From assembly GCA_024399035.1 (NCBI GenBank), contig JAKSID010000007.1:1-64000 (forward strand): 64,000 nt of DNA. Reading direction: 5' to 3'. Positions 35,403-45,355 of this stretch are shown one piece after another. The first letter of the stretch is position 1. Every line of letters begins with the position of its first letter. Below the pieces are notes generated by a model. That model saw nothing but the letters and a program-made list of their open reading frames with translations. It was not told the origin of the DNA and made no database searches. Source of the stretch: Fibrobacter sp. (GTDB lineage: Bacteria; Fibrobacterota; Fibrobacteria; Fibrobacterales; Fibrobacteraceae). A program made the translations under genes and the position numbers.

Positions 35403-35463
35403 CTTCGTAATCCCACCTTTTTTTGAAAACAAATATAGGCAAAAAAATTTCGAATAAAAAAAA

Positions 35464-35490
35464 GACCCCCGGTTATTCACCGAGGATCTT
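35464..35490 (-). terminator. Terminator of gdhA
   Basis: On the minus strand AGATCCTCGG-TGAATAA-CCGGGGGTCT followed by eight T residues. G-U pairs complete the stem. Confidence 0.8.
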
Positions 35491-35511
35491 TCTTAAGCTT
35501 TAGTTAGCTAG

Positions 35512-35537
35512 TAATAATTTTCGCTACGCGAAAATTA

Positions 35538-35540
<3 letters not shown>
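35512..35540. repeat. 13-bp hairpin including the gdhA stop codon
   Basis: TAATAATTTTCGC-TAC-GCGAAAATTATTA is perfectly palindromic; the right arm contains the gdhA stop (35538-35540). It looks like an inverted duplication of the gene end rather than the terminator, which follows downstream. Confidence 0.7.
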
Positions 35541-37218
<1,678 letters not shown>

Positions 37219-37250
37219 CAAAAAAAGGCCCCTCCAAAGAAGGACCTTTA
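37219..37250 (-). terminator. Terminator of the GH9 gene
   Basis: On the minus strand AAGGTCC, a loop of about ten bases, GGGGCCTT and then a T-run. G-U pairing allowed. Confidence 0.7.
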
Positions 37251-37269
37251 TTACAGATTTTGGAAAAGA

Positions 37270-39030
37270 CTACAGGTTGTTCAAGGTCTTTACAGTCACA
37301 TCGCTGCCAGAAGAGATGCGAACCTTCAGCGTACCCTTGGCCTTAGGCTGGAAGCTGATTGCACGGCCTTCGCTCTGCAGTTTCTGCACCATAACACCGT
37401 TCAGGTCGAACACTTCCACCTTGAAGGGCTTACGCTGGGCATTGGAAATCGTATAGACACCGTTGGAGCCAACCATCTTCAAGCCGGACTGCAAGGCGGC
37501 CTTGCCAGAAATTGCGGAAGGATCCGGAGCCGTGGTACCGATTTCTGCATCGGTCTTGGGGGCCTTCTTGGAAAGGATATAGCCCAGGGCGCCCACCATG
37601 GGAGCGTTGATATCCACGCAGACTTCGTTCTCGGCCCAGTCGCTGACCTTAGTGTTATGGCCCGGGTTCTGGAAGGAGCCCGCAATCATGGCGCCAAAGT
37701 ACTTGTTCTTTGCAGGAGGCTGCAAGCCGGAATCCGGGTCCTTGCTTTCGTCTTCGTTGGCGTAGTAGCCACGATGATGAACCGCAGGAGGAGCCTTGGC
37801 CCCATTACGGTCAAAGCCTGCCACGTAGGACTTGCTGTTGGCATTGTCGCCCAGCAGGTAGGCAACATTCTTCTCGATCAGTTCCTCGTAATCGGAGGTA
37901 CCAGAAAGCTTGGAATAAAGGCCGTAGAGGAAGGCGCCGCCGGAGGGTGTACGAACGGAGAAGGAGCCGCCGCCACCAGTATCCTTGGTGAAAATGCCTT
38001 CGGAAGAAACCTGGTTCTTGTAGAGCCCATCCAGGAAGGTCTTTGCATCCTTTGCATTGTTCGCCGTAGGAGCCCAGCCAAATACAGCCTCGCCCATCAC
38101 CGCAGAGAGTGGCACCGCATTGGCGTAGTTCAGGCGGGAGTAGCTACCGGATTCGAACTTGATCTGGTCAAAGAAGGTCTTTGCCGCGGTCTTGTAGGTT
38201 TCATCCTGAGTGGTGCGGTAAAGTTCAAGCGCCGCAAGGAAGGGACCGTCGGCCCAGCGACCGTCCCACCAGCCTTCGGAATAGTAGCTGCCGGAAGTGG
38301 TCACGCCCTTATGTGTCTTGGCATAGGCGAAGGCGCGCTTGGCCGCATCCAGGTACTTTGCCTGATTGGCGGCATCGGGATCCATACGGGCCATAACAGC
38401 CAGCATTGCAGAGGCCATGCCAGGAGTGAAGCCGTCCTGGGTGTCAGCCTGCATGGGGCGCGGGTCACCACCGTCTTCTGTGCCGAAGGTGCTCATCTTG
38501 CCCGGGGTCACCCACTTCTTATGGTCATAATCGCCGTTGCCCTTCACCATCACAAAGGAGGTCTCGCTGATGGCGGCCTTGGTCCAGAAATCCGCCTCGT
38601 AGCGAAGCTCTTCCAGAAGGTCGCGGACCTTGTTGGGCTTACCGCCTGCACGGGAATAATCGTTGGCGGCCAGGTAGTCGGAATAGTCGCCGGTATAAAG
38701 GTCATAGAAACCTTCGGTAAATTCAGCATAGGCAAGTGCCAGCATATAGGCGGCAAAGCCCTGGGTCTGACCGAACATGGCGTGGTCACCGCAGTCGAAC
38801 CAACCACCAGACACGTCGTGGCCCTGGTAGCTATCCTTCAAGAAACTGGTAGTATAGTTTGTCCCCTGGGCCAGCCAGTTGGGACCTTCGCCAGAACGCT
38901 GTGCGCCGTAGAAACGGGTGGTCATCCATGCGGCTTCCACGAAATCGTCGTCACTGAGGGCTGCCGGGGCATTGGTTGCTGCCAGGCCAAACAGGGCAAG
39001 GCCTGCCATAAAACTTTTCCTAATAAACAT
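37270..39030 (-). CDS. Family 9 glycoside hydrolase (endoglucanase) with T9SS-like C-terminus
   Basis: A 586-residue secreted cellulase. Signal peptide (FMAGLALFGLAATNAPA), then a GH9 alpha/alpha barrel: GGWFDCGDHAMFG with Asp 79 and Asp 82 (base), PPAVHHRG (substrate-binding His), and the C-terminal ENEVCVDINAPMVGALGY with the acid/base Glu. Residues 500-586 form an Ig-like sorting domain (KVEVFDLNGVMVQKL, then RISSGSDVTVKTL) resembling T9SS C-terminal domains used in Fibrobacter. No carbohydrate-binding module is evident. GGAG precedes the ATG at 39030. Confidence 0.92.
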   Translation of the reverse strand: MFIRKSFMAGLALFGLAATNAPAALSDDDFVEAAWMTTRFYGAQRSGEGPNWLAQGTNYTTSFLKDSYQGHDVSGGWFDCGDHAMFGQTQGFAAYMLALAYAEFTEGFYDLYTGDYSDYLAANDYSRAGGKPNKVRDLLEELRYEADFWTKAAISETSFVMVKGNGDYDHKKWVTPGKMSTFGTEDGGDPRPMQADTQDGFTPGMASAMLAVMARMDPDAANQAKYLDAAKRAFAYAKTHKGVTTSGSYYSEGWWDGRWADGPFLAALELYRTTQDETYKTAAKTFFDQIKFESGSYSRLNYANAVPLSAVMGEAVFGWAPTANNAKDAKTFLDGLYKNQVSSEGIFTKDTGGGGSFSVRTPSGGAFLYGLYSKLSGTSDYEELIEKNVAYLLGDNANSKSYVAGFDRNGAKAPPAVHHRGYYANEDESKDPDSGLQPPAKNKYFGAMIAGSFQNPGHNTKVSDWAENEVCVDINAPMVGALGYILSKKAPKTDAEIGTTAPDPSAISGKAALQSGLKMVGSNGVYTISNAQRKPFKVEVFDLNGVMVQKLQSEGRAISFQPKAKGTLKVRISSGSDVTVKTLNNL

Positions 39031-39171
39031 CGCATCTCCAATTGTTTTTCGCAAAAATATATTAAACGGCCCAAAAATCAAAACCCATGAGTGCGATTGC
39101 TCACGGGTTTTCACAATAATCCGCCGGGCAGCACGCAAGGGACTGCCAAACGGAACAAGAACTTCCAAAAA

Positions 39172-39234
39172 TTAAACGCCCACGGTCTTTATCAGGCGCC
39201 CACGGTCGTTATCAAGCACCAACGGTTTTCACCA
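39172..39234. repeat. Three 20-bp tandem copies of the suhB end with stop codons
   Basis: Reading the minus strand, ACCGTTGGTGCTTGATAA is followed by two degenerate copies (ACCGTGGGCGCCTGATAA, ACCGTGGGCGTTTAA) at a 20-bp period. Each copy ends with one or two stop codons, so the real gene ends at the first and the other copies are non-coding. Confidence 0.75.
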
Positions 39235-40009
39235 GGGTGTCGTGCAGCAGGCCGTTGCTGAAGATGACCTGTTCCGCATCCACGAACTGCATTTCGCTGC
39301 CGTCGATGTGGGTGGAACGGCCGCCGGCCTCTTCTACCAGGAGGGCGATTGCGGCAATGTCCCAGGGATAGCTCATGGTCATCACGAAGCAGTCCAGGCG
39401 GCCGCAAGCAGTAAAGCAACCTTCAATCACCGCAGAACCGAAGCACTTGACGCGTTCGAAAGCTACAGCCTCCGCGGCGAAGTTCTTGGAGTTCTGGGCG
39501 TTAATGCGGGCAGCGTCGCCCACGTTAAAGTCGCCGTTGCTGACGATTGCGTGAGTGGGATTATCCTCGCAGCTAACATGCACAGGCTTGCCGTTCATGA
39601 AGGTTCCCTTGCCCTTGATGGCGGTGAACATCTCGCCCAGTTTCGGGAGGTTCACTACAGCAACAAGCGGTTTGCCCTCGAAATGGAGCGCGATGGAAAT
39701 GCCCCACAGGGGAATGCCGCGGCTAAAGTTCACGGTACCATCCACCGGGTCGATGATCCAGCGGTAACGCGGGTCGGAGCCTTCAATGACACCGGCTTCC
39801 TCGGTGCGGATCGAGTGCGACGGGAAGGCGGCGCGAAGGCCTTCCACAATAAGCTTTTCGCTGGTCACGTCGGCGATGGTCACCACATCCTTGGCGGTCT
39901 TGTACTTCACATCACCCAGATTGCTCTGCAACTCCAGGCAAATCTCCCCCGCCTTACGGGCCAGATCCTCAGCCACCTTCAAAAATTCACTTGTTTCAAT
40001 CGCGCTCAT
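39212..40009 (-). CDS. suhB: Inositol monophosphatase family protein
   Basis: A 265-residue Mg-dependent phosphatase. The family signatures IRTEEAG (Glu ligand), WIIDPVDGTVNF (Asp-Pro-x-Asp-Gly-Thr) and SYPWDIAAIALLVEEAGG (C-terminal Asp) are all present. The enzyme removes phosphate from myo-inositol-1-phosphate or related sugar phosphates; SuhB homologues also act in rRNA transcription. Substrate cannot be told. Its 3' end is followed by two decayed copies of its own end. Confidence 0.88.
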   Translation of the reverse strand: MSAIETSEFLKVAEDLARKAGEICLELQSNLGDVKYKTAKDVVTIADVTSEKLIVEGLRAAFPSHSIRTEEAGVIEGSDPRYRWIIDPVDGTVNFSRGIPLWGISIALHFEGKPLVAVVNLPKLGEMFTAIKGKGTFMNGKPVHVSCEDNPTHAIVSNGDFNVGDAARINAQNSKNFAAEAVAFERVKCFGSAVIEGCFTACGRLDCFVMTMSYPWDIAAIALLVEEAGGRSTHIDGSEMQFVDAEQVIFSNGLLHDTLVKTVGA

Positions 40010-40079
40010 GGAAAATCCTCGCCATTACAACGTTACGACACCACTATTACGCCGCAAAATATAGGAAAATGAAAAAAAA

Positions 40080-40299
40080 GGATACCAAAACACCCCAAGA
40101 TATCCATTTGGTACCCCAATTTTTAGTTTGTTCAAAACAAAAGCATCGTCAAAGCAAACTTTTCATAACAAAAATCTATCGTTTAACTATCAAAAGATGA
40201 TTATTTATCATTTTTCATTATTATTTCAACAAGAAATCGATAATTTGTACGAAAATCAGGGTACTAAAAAGCCCCAAAATACCCATTTGGTACCCATTT
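40080..40299. repeat. Two copies of a GGTACC-containing 41-bp unit
   Basis: Units 40080-40120 and 40259-40299 share CCCCAA, ATCC/ACCC and ATTTGGTACCC in the same order with about seven differences, 179 bp apart. Each has partially inverted ends (GGxTAC...GGTACC). The stretch 40010-40332 has no gene. Confidence 0.55.
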
Positions 40300-40332
40300 C
40301 CGAACAATTACAATCTTTTTGAATCAAATCTC

Positions 40333-40378
40333 TTGACAATTCATTTCCGTCAAATTATATTTAACACATAAGTTAAAT
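40333..40378 (+). promoter_or_regulatory. Promoter and operator of the ArsR/SdpI operon
   Basis: TTGACA (40333-40338) and TATATT (40356-40361) with a 17-bp spacer. ATTTAAC (40359-40365) and GTTAAAT (40372-40378) form an inverted repeat that overlaps the -10 box, the usual position for ArsR-type autorepression. Confidence 0.7.
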
Positions 40379-40398
40379 GTTAAATAAACCGAGCGCTG

Positions 40399-40600
40399 CA
40401 AAACACGCCAGTGTTTTAACAGCCGAAGCGAAACGACCATGAATAACGAAGTTATTTCATGTCGGAGAGCGGAGGCTGTGAAATAAAACATGCTTGCATG
40501 TTTTATAGCCGAGGCGAAACAACAGAACGACGAAGTCGTTCCATGTTAAATAAGCTTGGGATGCGACGAAGTCGTTCCACGCACAACGTTCTTTTTAATC
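40399..40600 (+). repeat. Long leader with serial hairpins
   Basis: Between the promoter and the ArsR ATG is a leader of about 250 nt with short perfect hairpins: AAAACAC-GCCA-GTGTTTT, ATAAC-GAA-GTTAT, AAAACATGC-TT-GCATGTTTT, GAACGAC-GAA-GTCGTTC and CGACGAAGTCG. AGCCGAaGCGAAAC and AGCCGAgGCGAAAC are repeated 88 bp apart. No protein start with a ribosome site is found inside. Confidence 0.6.
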
Positions 40601-40617
40601 TTTTTTGGAGATTGCCT

Positions 40618-40896
40618 ATGGCATTACAGGACACTCTTCAGGCTCTTTCGGACCCAACCCGCCGACAGATCCTGAACATGCTCAAGGGCGGCAAGAAAAC
40701 CGCAGGTGAAATTTCGGAAGCCTTTGAAATCTCGGGCCCCGCCATTTCACGCCACCTGGCGGTTCTAAAGGCCGCCAATCTGATCCGCGACCGCCGCGAT
40801 GGAAAATTCATCATCTACGAACTCAGTACATCTGTTCTCGAAGAAATCATGATGTGGGTAAAAGATTTAAAAGAAACACCTAAAGGAGAAAAGTAA
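40618..40896 (+). CDS. ArsR-family regulator (SdpR-like)
   Basis: A 92-residue winged-helix repressor: DPTRRQILNMLKGGKKTAGE, SGPAISRHLAVLKAANLI and RRDGKFIIYELS. It lacks the metal-binding Cys pair, as does SdpR, the B. subtilis repressor that is titrated by SdpI in the membrane. The ATG at 40618 has GGAG at good spacing. The next gene starts 1 nt after its stop and encodes SdpI, giving the classic sdpR-sdpI pair. Confidence 0.88.
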   Translation: MALQDTLQALSDPTRRQILNMLKGGKKTAGEISEAFEISGPAISRHLAVLKAANLIRDRRDGKFIIYELSTSVLEEIMMWVKDLKETPKGEK

Positions 40897-40897
40897 C

Positions 40898-41524
40898 ATG
40901 AACAACAAATGGAAAATTCTTATTTCCCTGTTCGTCATCGCCATGACATCCGTCGCAGGGATTATCCTGTGGGACAAGCTGCCCGCCCAACTGCCGGTGC
41001 ATTTCAACCTGAACAACGAACCCGACAATTTTATGCCCAAGGCAGGAGCCGTTTTCGGGATTCCCGCATTCCTGATAGCAATCCAGTTGCTCTGCCTCCT
41101 GGACACACACATCCAGTTCAAGAAAAACGGCCAAATCAGGAAGTACCTCCCCTACATCATATGGCTCGTTCCCGCCATCGCCATATTCGTCATGGGAAGC
41201 ATCATCATGTTCTCCCTGGACATCAAGTTCAACCTTACGCTGTTTGTCACCATTTTCCTGGGAGTCCTGTTTGTAATTCTTGGAAACGTCATGCCCAAGG
41301 TCAGCAAGAACCATATCTTCGGCATCCGAATTTACTGGACCCTCAAGAACGAGGACAACTGGTTCCACACCCACCGCGTTGGCGGATTCGCCTTTGTCAT
41401 TGGCGGACTACTGATGATCTTCACAAGCCTCTTGGAAAACATCTGCATCACAACAGCTCTGCTGATCGCAACAGCAATCATCCCTATCGCATACTCTTGG
41501 ATTTACGCGCTTAGGCACAAGTAA
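40898..41524 (+). CDS. sdpI: SdpI-like immunity/signal membrane protein
   Basis: A 208-residue protein with six membrane helices. The N-terminus (DUF1648: LPAQLPVHFNLNNEPDNFMP) and the C-terminal SdpI domain (NHIFGIRIYWTLKNEDNWFH) are characteristic. In Bacillus, SdpI protects against the SdpC toxin and, when bound, sequesters SdpR. No sdpC-like gene is visible. Role here in sensing antimicrobial peptides is inferred. Confidence 0.85.
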   Translation: MNNKWKILISLFVIAMTSVAGIILWDKLPAQLPVHFNLNNEPDNFMPKAGAVFGIPAFLIAIQLLCLLDTHIQFKKNGQIRKYLPYIIWLVPAIAIFVMGSIIMFSLDIKFNLTLFVTIFLGVLFVILGNVMPKVSKNHIFGIRIYWTLKNEDNWFHTHRVGGFAFVIGGLLMIFTSLLENICITTALLIATAIIPIAYSWIYALRHK

Positions 41525-41545
41525 ATCGAAGCGACCCGCTAAAGC

Positions 41546-41577
41546 AAAAGGATACCTGTTTTTCAGGTATCCTTTTT
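41546..41577 (+). terminator. Terminator after sdpI
   Basis: AAAAGGATACCTG, T5 loop, CAGGTATCCTTTTT: a perfect stem with flanking A and T runs, so it can serve both strands. Confidence 0.85.
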
Positions 41578-41596
41578 CAATTTTTCGGCGGCGAGT

Positions 41597-41641
41597 CGAC
41601 TGCTAATCGTTCAGCTGTAAACCGACCGCTAATCGTTCAGC
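41597..41641. repeat. Direct duplication of the metF end and stop codon
   Basis: CGAC(T/C)GCTAATCGTTCAGC occurs at 41597-41615 and 41623-41641 (period 26). The second contains the last codons and stop of the MetF-like gene; the first is a copy in downstream DNA. Confidence 0.7.
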
Positions 41642-42387
41642 AAGGCGCCAACATACTCGGCGGCGTCCACGCGAACTGGCATCAGGTAGGCTCGCTGGTT
41701 GGCATCGGCAATAGCCTTGAGCAAGGCGCGGCCTGTGCGCACATTGCTTTCGAGAGTAATGTCAAAGTCCGGCGGGAACACAACCTTATTCGTATTCTCC
41801 CAGTAGAACTTGGACTTCTCGGAAAGCACCGGAGCAATGCCATACCACACTTCTGCTTCGGGAATCTGTTCCATCCACTGTTCCAGCATACCGACGCTGA
41901 AGAAAGGCTGCGTATAGAAGCCGTCGGCACCGGCGTCCAGCTTACGCTTCGCATAGTCCAGTTCCTCGCGGAAGGACGTGCGGAACGGGTCAAGACCAGC
42001 AAAAATCTTCAGCGTAGGGAACAGCTTGCGGATTTCGCGAATCGCCAGCACAGAAGTGAGGCCGGAAGGCTGGAATCCCAGATCCTTGGGCGGGTCACCT
42101 GCAATGATCAAGACTTCCCTAAGGCCCATGGAAGTAAGTACCCCAAGCTTCTCGATCAATTCTGTCAAGGAACGGTCCACCATGCGGAAGTGCGGAGTCA
42201 CAGGCACGTGGTTCGCAATGAGCATGCGTGCGGATTCGTAGGACTTCACAGGAACCGTGCGGATTTCAGGCACGTTGATGGTGGTCAGCGGAAACTTAGA
42301 CATGCAATCCTTGGATTCTTCCAGAAGGCTTTCCAAGGTACGGGGCACCAATTCAAGAGCGATAGACTTAGGCAAATTCTTAATCAT
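41629..42387 (-). CDS. metF: Methylenetetrahydrofolate reductase-like protein
   Basis: A 252-residue TIM-barrel flavoprotein of the MetF family. IALELVPRTLESLLEE (family Glu), VPVTPHFRMVDRS and VLIIAGDPP are the FAD and folate-binding parts; GADGFYTQPFF is the QPFF substrate motif. MetF is normally about 280-300 residues, so this form is short, and such short versions form a family of their own in anaerobes, sometimes acting with a partner. It supplies methyl-THF for methionine or runs in the opposite direction. An ACGGGAAA element (copy d) lies about 100 bp upstream. Confidence 0.78.
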   Translation of the reverse strand: MIKNLPKSIALELVPRTLESLLEESKDCMSKFPLTTINVPEIRTVPVKSYESARMLIANHVPVTPHFRMVDRSLTELIEKLGVLTSMGLREVLIIAGDPPKDLGFQPSGLTSVLAIREIRKLFPTLKIFAGLDPFRTSFREELDYAKRKLDAGADGFYTQPFFSVGMLEQWMEQIPEAEVWYGIAPVLSEKSKFYWENTNKVVFPPDFDITLESNVRTGRALLKAIADANQRAYLMPVRVDAAEYVGALLND

Positions 42388-42485
42388 AGCCTAAAATTAT
42401 AAATTGCCCCCGTCCTTGTCAATGCATATATGCAAATTTTTGCATAAATAATTAAGCCAATCGTAAAACGAATTGAAAAACACCC

Positions 42486-42532
42486 AAATTACGGGAAACT
42501 AGCCTTATTCAAGCCAGTTTTTCCCGTAAAAC
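42486..42532. repeat. ACGGGAAA inverted-repeat element, copy d
   Basis: TTACGGGAAA (42489-42498) and TTTCCCGTAA (42520-42529), spacer 21 bp as in copy b, upstream of metF and downstream of the FGE lipoprotein gene. Confidence 0.7.
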
Positions 42533-42586
42533 AAGCATTTTTCTTATCGATTTCAGATAAACATCCAAGGGGCAAAGCCCCTTGCA

Positions 42587-44959
42587 TCATTTATAAGCGC
42601 AGCAGCGGAAGCCGATTGCGGAGCTCTTGTAGAAGGCGGCAGCCTCGCGGTAGGCAACCTTTTCCTTCTTCATAAAGACCACCTCGATGTGGTCGGGCTC
42701 GTACACCAGGCCATTAGCCAAAGTCTCTAGCCATTCGTCGCCGCCCTTCTTGTACTCACCATAGGGAGCGTAGTCCATACCCAGTTCATTGCCGCTAGAG
42801 TCCTTGACGGTAAAGAACTGCAGAGTATCCTTGAAGGAAAGCTGCAGCGGATCCTTCTTGCCGAAGCTAGGAATAGTGGCATACAAGGTCCTTGTGGTAT
42901 CCTTGACGTACACGGTGTCCACCTTGGTGCCTTCGCGGTACAGATACACAGTATCCTTGGTGTAGCCACGTCTTGTGTAGTACGGGAAGCTGCGGTTCGT
43001 GCAGAGGGCCTGGGTTTCGCGATCCAAGCCGCCGAACTTCTTGTAGCTGCCACCCTTCACAACAGCAGCTGTATCCTCGGAACGACCTACCACCCATTCC
43101 TGGAACTGGCCCGGCATATCGTGTACGCCTGCAGGGCTCAGACAGCGGGAACTGCGCTTGCTCAAGTCGAATGCAGGAACAGAATCGTTGGTTGCAACAT
43201 TGCAGTTGGAGAACAAGTAGTCAGAAGTAGTGGAGTCCGTTTCTTCGATGACGCCGTAAGAAAGCGTACCGCCAGAAAGGCAGACTTTTTCCCAGTCGGA
43301 TTCGCCGCAAAGGCTTACTGTGAAACCGCTAACTTCCATGGCCTCGCATGCCGCAACAGCCTCGGAGTAAAGCACGTTAGAAACAAACTTGCCGGAGTCG
43401 TCCATGTGTTCGTAACGTTCCATGCAGAACACACTGGTGTCGCCCACGGATACAACGACGAATCCTTCGGGGCATTCCACTTCTGCAGACAACGGGCTGG
43501 GCGCGACAACGATTGTATCCACAAGAGCCTTGGAATAATAGCCCGTGGTATCCTTCGCACGAATACGGATAATCAAAGTATCGCCAGGAGCAACCCAACG
43601 GATGGTGTCGGTAACAAAGCTACCCTCAGGATCAGCCACCATGGTATCACCGCTAACTTTGTAAAGCACCTGGAAGCGTTCGTTCTTACCGCCGGCGTAA
43701 GTGTAGCTCACCCAATCCTTGCTGGCCTTGTCGTAGTAGTCGACGTAGTAGCCGTAGATATCTTCGTTCATGCATTCATAGTCCCTAAGCGACAAGCTAT
43801 AGCGGCAGGAATCAGGAATGGTGAGAACAGAGTCCACCACAATGCCGTGCTTCTTGATCAGGGGATCCACGCTGCGGCTCCAGAAAATGCGAACGCGGTT
43901 GTTGCTGTCTAGGCGTGCCAGTTCGGGATTCAGGGAATCCTTCAAGGTAAAGATGGCCGTAGGCATCAAGGGCGCAATGGAGTCGGTGGTAATGAACAAC
44001 TGGTTGTTCAGCACAGAGTTTGTTCTTTCGTTACCAGAAGAATTGCCCACACTGTCCCAGGAGGAAATACCGATTGTATAACGGGACTCGGCACGGAGAC
44101 CTTCAACAACAAGAGTAAATGCGTTGGCATCGAAGTCATCTACGTCGTAGCCCTTTCCATCATGGACGACAAGACGCAGGTAGTTCTTGGAGCCGGAGCC
44201 ATGTTCCACATCCTGGACCCACACGGAATCATTGTTGTGGTGAATTCTCTTGTGACGTTCATAAATGCTGGAGCCGGTGGAATCGGTTTCCTCGGAATTG
44301 CTCACCTTGACCTTGAGGTCGCGAATATCCTCTTCTTCGTTAAGGGCGTAAATTACAATGTTGTAGCCGATAATCTGGCCAGACATATTGACGTTGTCGT
44401 AGTAGTCGGTTTGGTCGGCGGGGCGGTTCCACTGGAACTTGGCGCCGGTAGTCCACATGGAATCGGTCAGGGAGACAAGGGACGGAGCCATGTCGTCACC
44501 GAAATGCAAATAAACTCTCTGCACTGTACCCGGGCGTTCGTCATCGGAGTAGTCGCAATAAATGGCAACCAAAAGACTGTCGCGTTCCTTCACGTAATCC
44601 TGGATGTAGGGAGTCACATCAACAGTCTCGTAATTGGCGGAGGTACCCTTCTGGTATTCGATAACAGCGTCGGCCTTCTTGAGCTTATCCTTGTTCACGG
44701 CCTTGGCGGTATCCCCCACCACGGTAGAATCCACCCACACGTAGATGCTGGTGAGCTTTTCTGTATCGATGGGATAATGGAAACGGACCTGGAAACAATA
44801 GGCGCCACTGTCTGCACCGTCTGCGCAAGAGCGGATCACGGAGAGTTCTGTCACTTCACGGTCGAAGAGAAACTCCGCCTCGTCACTGTCGTCGGAACAT
44901 GCAGCAAAAAAGCCCAGCACAAGGGCAATCATCAAATACTTGAGGTAGCGCAAAATCAT
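42587..44959 (-). CDS. Lipoprotein with C-terminal FGE/SUMF1-like domain
   Basis: A 790-residue exported protein. MIALVLGFFAACSDD gives the lipobox. The middle (about 30-520) has several beta-sandwich, fibronectin-III-like repeats (FQWNRPADQTDYYDN; VRIFWSRSVDPLI). The C-terminal 270 residues resemble formylglycine-generating enzyme/FGE-sulfatase folds: CMERYEH, YSEAVAACEAM, LCGESDWEKVC, DMPGQFQEWVVG, VVKGGSYKKFGG, AIGFRCCAY. Many FGE-fold proteins outside sulfatase maturation bind rather than react. Start chosen at 44959 to give a proper signal. Confidence 0.75.
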   Translation of the reverse strand: MILRYLKYLMIALVLGFFAACSDDSDEAEFLFDREVTELSVIRSCADGADSGAYCFQVRFHYPIDTEKLTSIYVWVDSTVVGDTAKAVNKDKLKKADAVIEYQKGTSANYETVDVTPYIQDYVKERDSLLVAIYCDYSDDERPGTVQRVYLHFGDDMAPSLVSLTDSMWTTGAKFQWNRPADQTDYYDNVNMSGQIIGYNIVIYALNEEEDIRDLKVKVSNSEETDSTGSSIYERHKRIHHNNDSVWVQDVEHGSGSKNYLRLVVHDGKGYDVDDFDANAFTLVVEGLRAESRYTIGISSWDSVGNSSGNERTNSVLNNQLFITTDSIAPLMPTAIFTLKDSLNPELARLDSNNRVRIFWSRSVDPLIKKHGIVVDSVLTIPDSCRYSLSLRDYECMNEDIYGYYVDYYDKASKDWVSYTYAGGKNERFQVLYKVSGDTMVADPEGSFVTDTIRWVAPGDTLIIRIRAKDTTGYYSKALVDTIVVAPSPLSAEVECPEGFVVVSVGDTSVFCMERYEHMDDSGKFVSNVLYSEAVAACEAMEVSGFTVSLCGESDWEKVCLSGGTLSYGVIEETDSTTSDYLFSNCNVATNDSVPAFDLSKRSSRCLSPAGVHDMPGQFQEWVVGRSEDTAAVVKGGSYKKFGGLDRETQALCTNRSFPYYTRRGYTKDTVYLYREGTKVDTVYVKDTTRTLYATIPSFGKKDPLQLSFKDTLQFFTVKDSSGNELGMDYAPYGEYKKGGDEWLETLANGLVYEPDHIEVVFMKKEKVAYREAAAFYKSSAIGFRCCAYK

Positions 44960-44986
44960 CACCAATAATTTAGCAAAAACAACCAT

Positions 44987-45018
44987 AAAAAAAATCAGGC
45001 CATCCTTGCGGACGACCT
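44987..45018 (-). terminator. Terminator of rplU-rpmA
   Basis: On the minus strand AGGTCGTCC-GCAA-GGATGGCCT then GATTTTTTTT; GNRA tetraloop and two G-U pairs. Confidence 0.8.
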
Positions 45019-45064
45019 AATTTAAAAGCTTTAAAGCTTATCTAACTCTGAGGAAAGGGTCCAG

Positions 45065-45084
45065 GGGAAACCTTGCGGTTTCCC
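45065..45084. repeat. GGGAAACC-TTGC-GGTTTCCC hairpin
   Basis: A perfect 8-bp stem 8 bp after the rpmA stop; a separate element from the terminator. Confidence 0.55.
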
Positions 45085-45091
45085 TTGCGAC

Positions 45092-45352
45092 TTAATTTTC
45101 TTCAGCGTAGACAGAGACCTTCTGACGCTTGTTATCAACGCGTTCGAACTTCACGACGCCGTCAATGAGGGAGAACAAGGTGAAATCCTTGCCCATGCCA
45201 ACATTCTTGCCGGAGTGGAAGTGAGAGCCACGCTGACGGACGATGATGTTGCCAGCCTTGACAACTTCACCAGCGTACTTCTTAACACCAAGATACTTGG
45301 CGTTAGAGTCGCGACCGTTACGTACAGAACCTTGACCTTTCTTATGTGCCAT
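45092..45352 (-). CDS. rpmA: 50S ribosomal protein L27
   Basis: An 86-residue protein: [20 protein letters not shown] is the L27 start, and [19 protein letters not shown] the conserved middle. L27 lies near the peptidyl transferase centre. It follows rplU after 3 nt, the universal bacterial order. The protein starts directly with MAHKKG, so no N-terminal cleavage extension is present. Confidence 0.98.
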   Translation of the reverse strand: MAHKKGQGSVRNGRDSNAKYLGVKKYAGEVVKAGNIIVRQRGSHFHSGKNVGMGKDFTLFSLIDGVVKFERVDNKRQKVSVYAEEN

Positions 45353-45355
45353 GGA

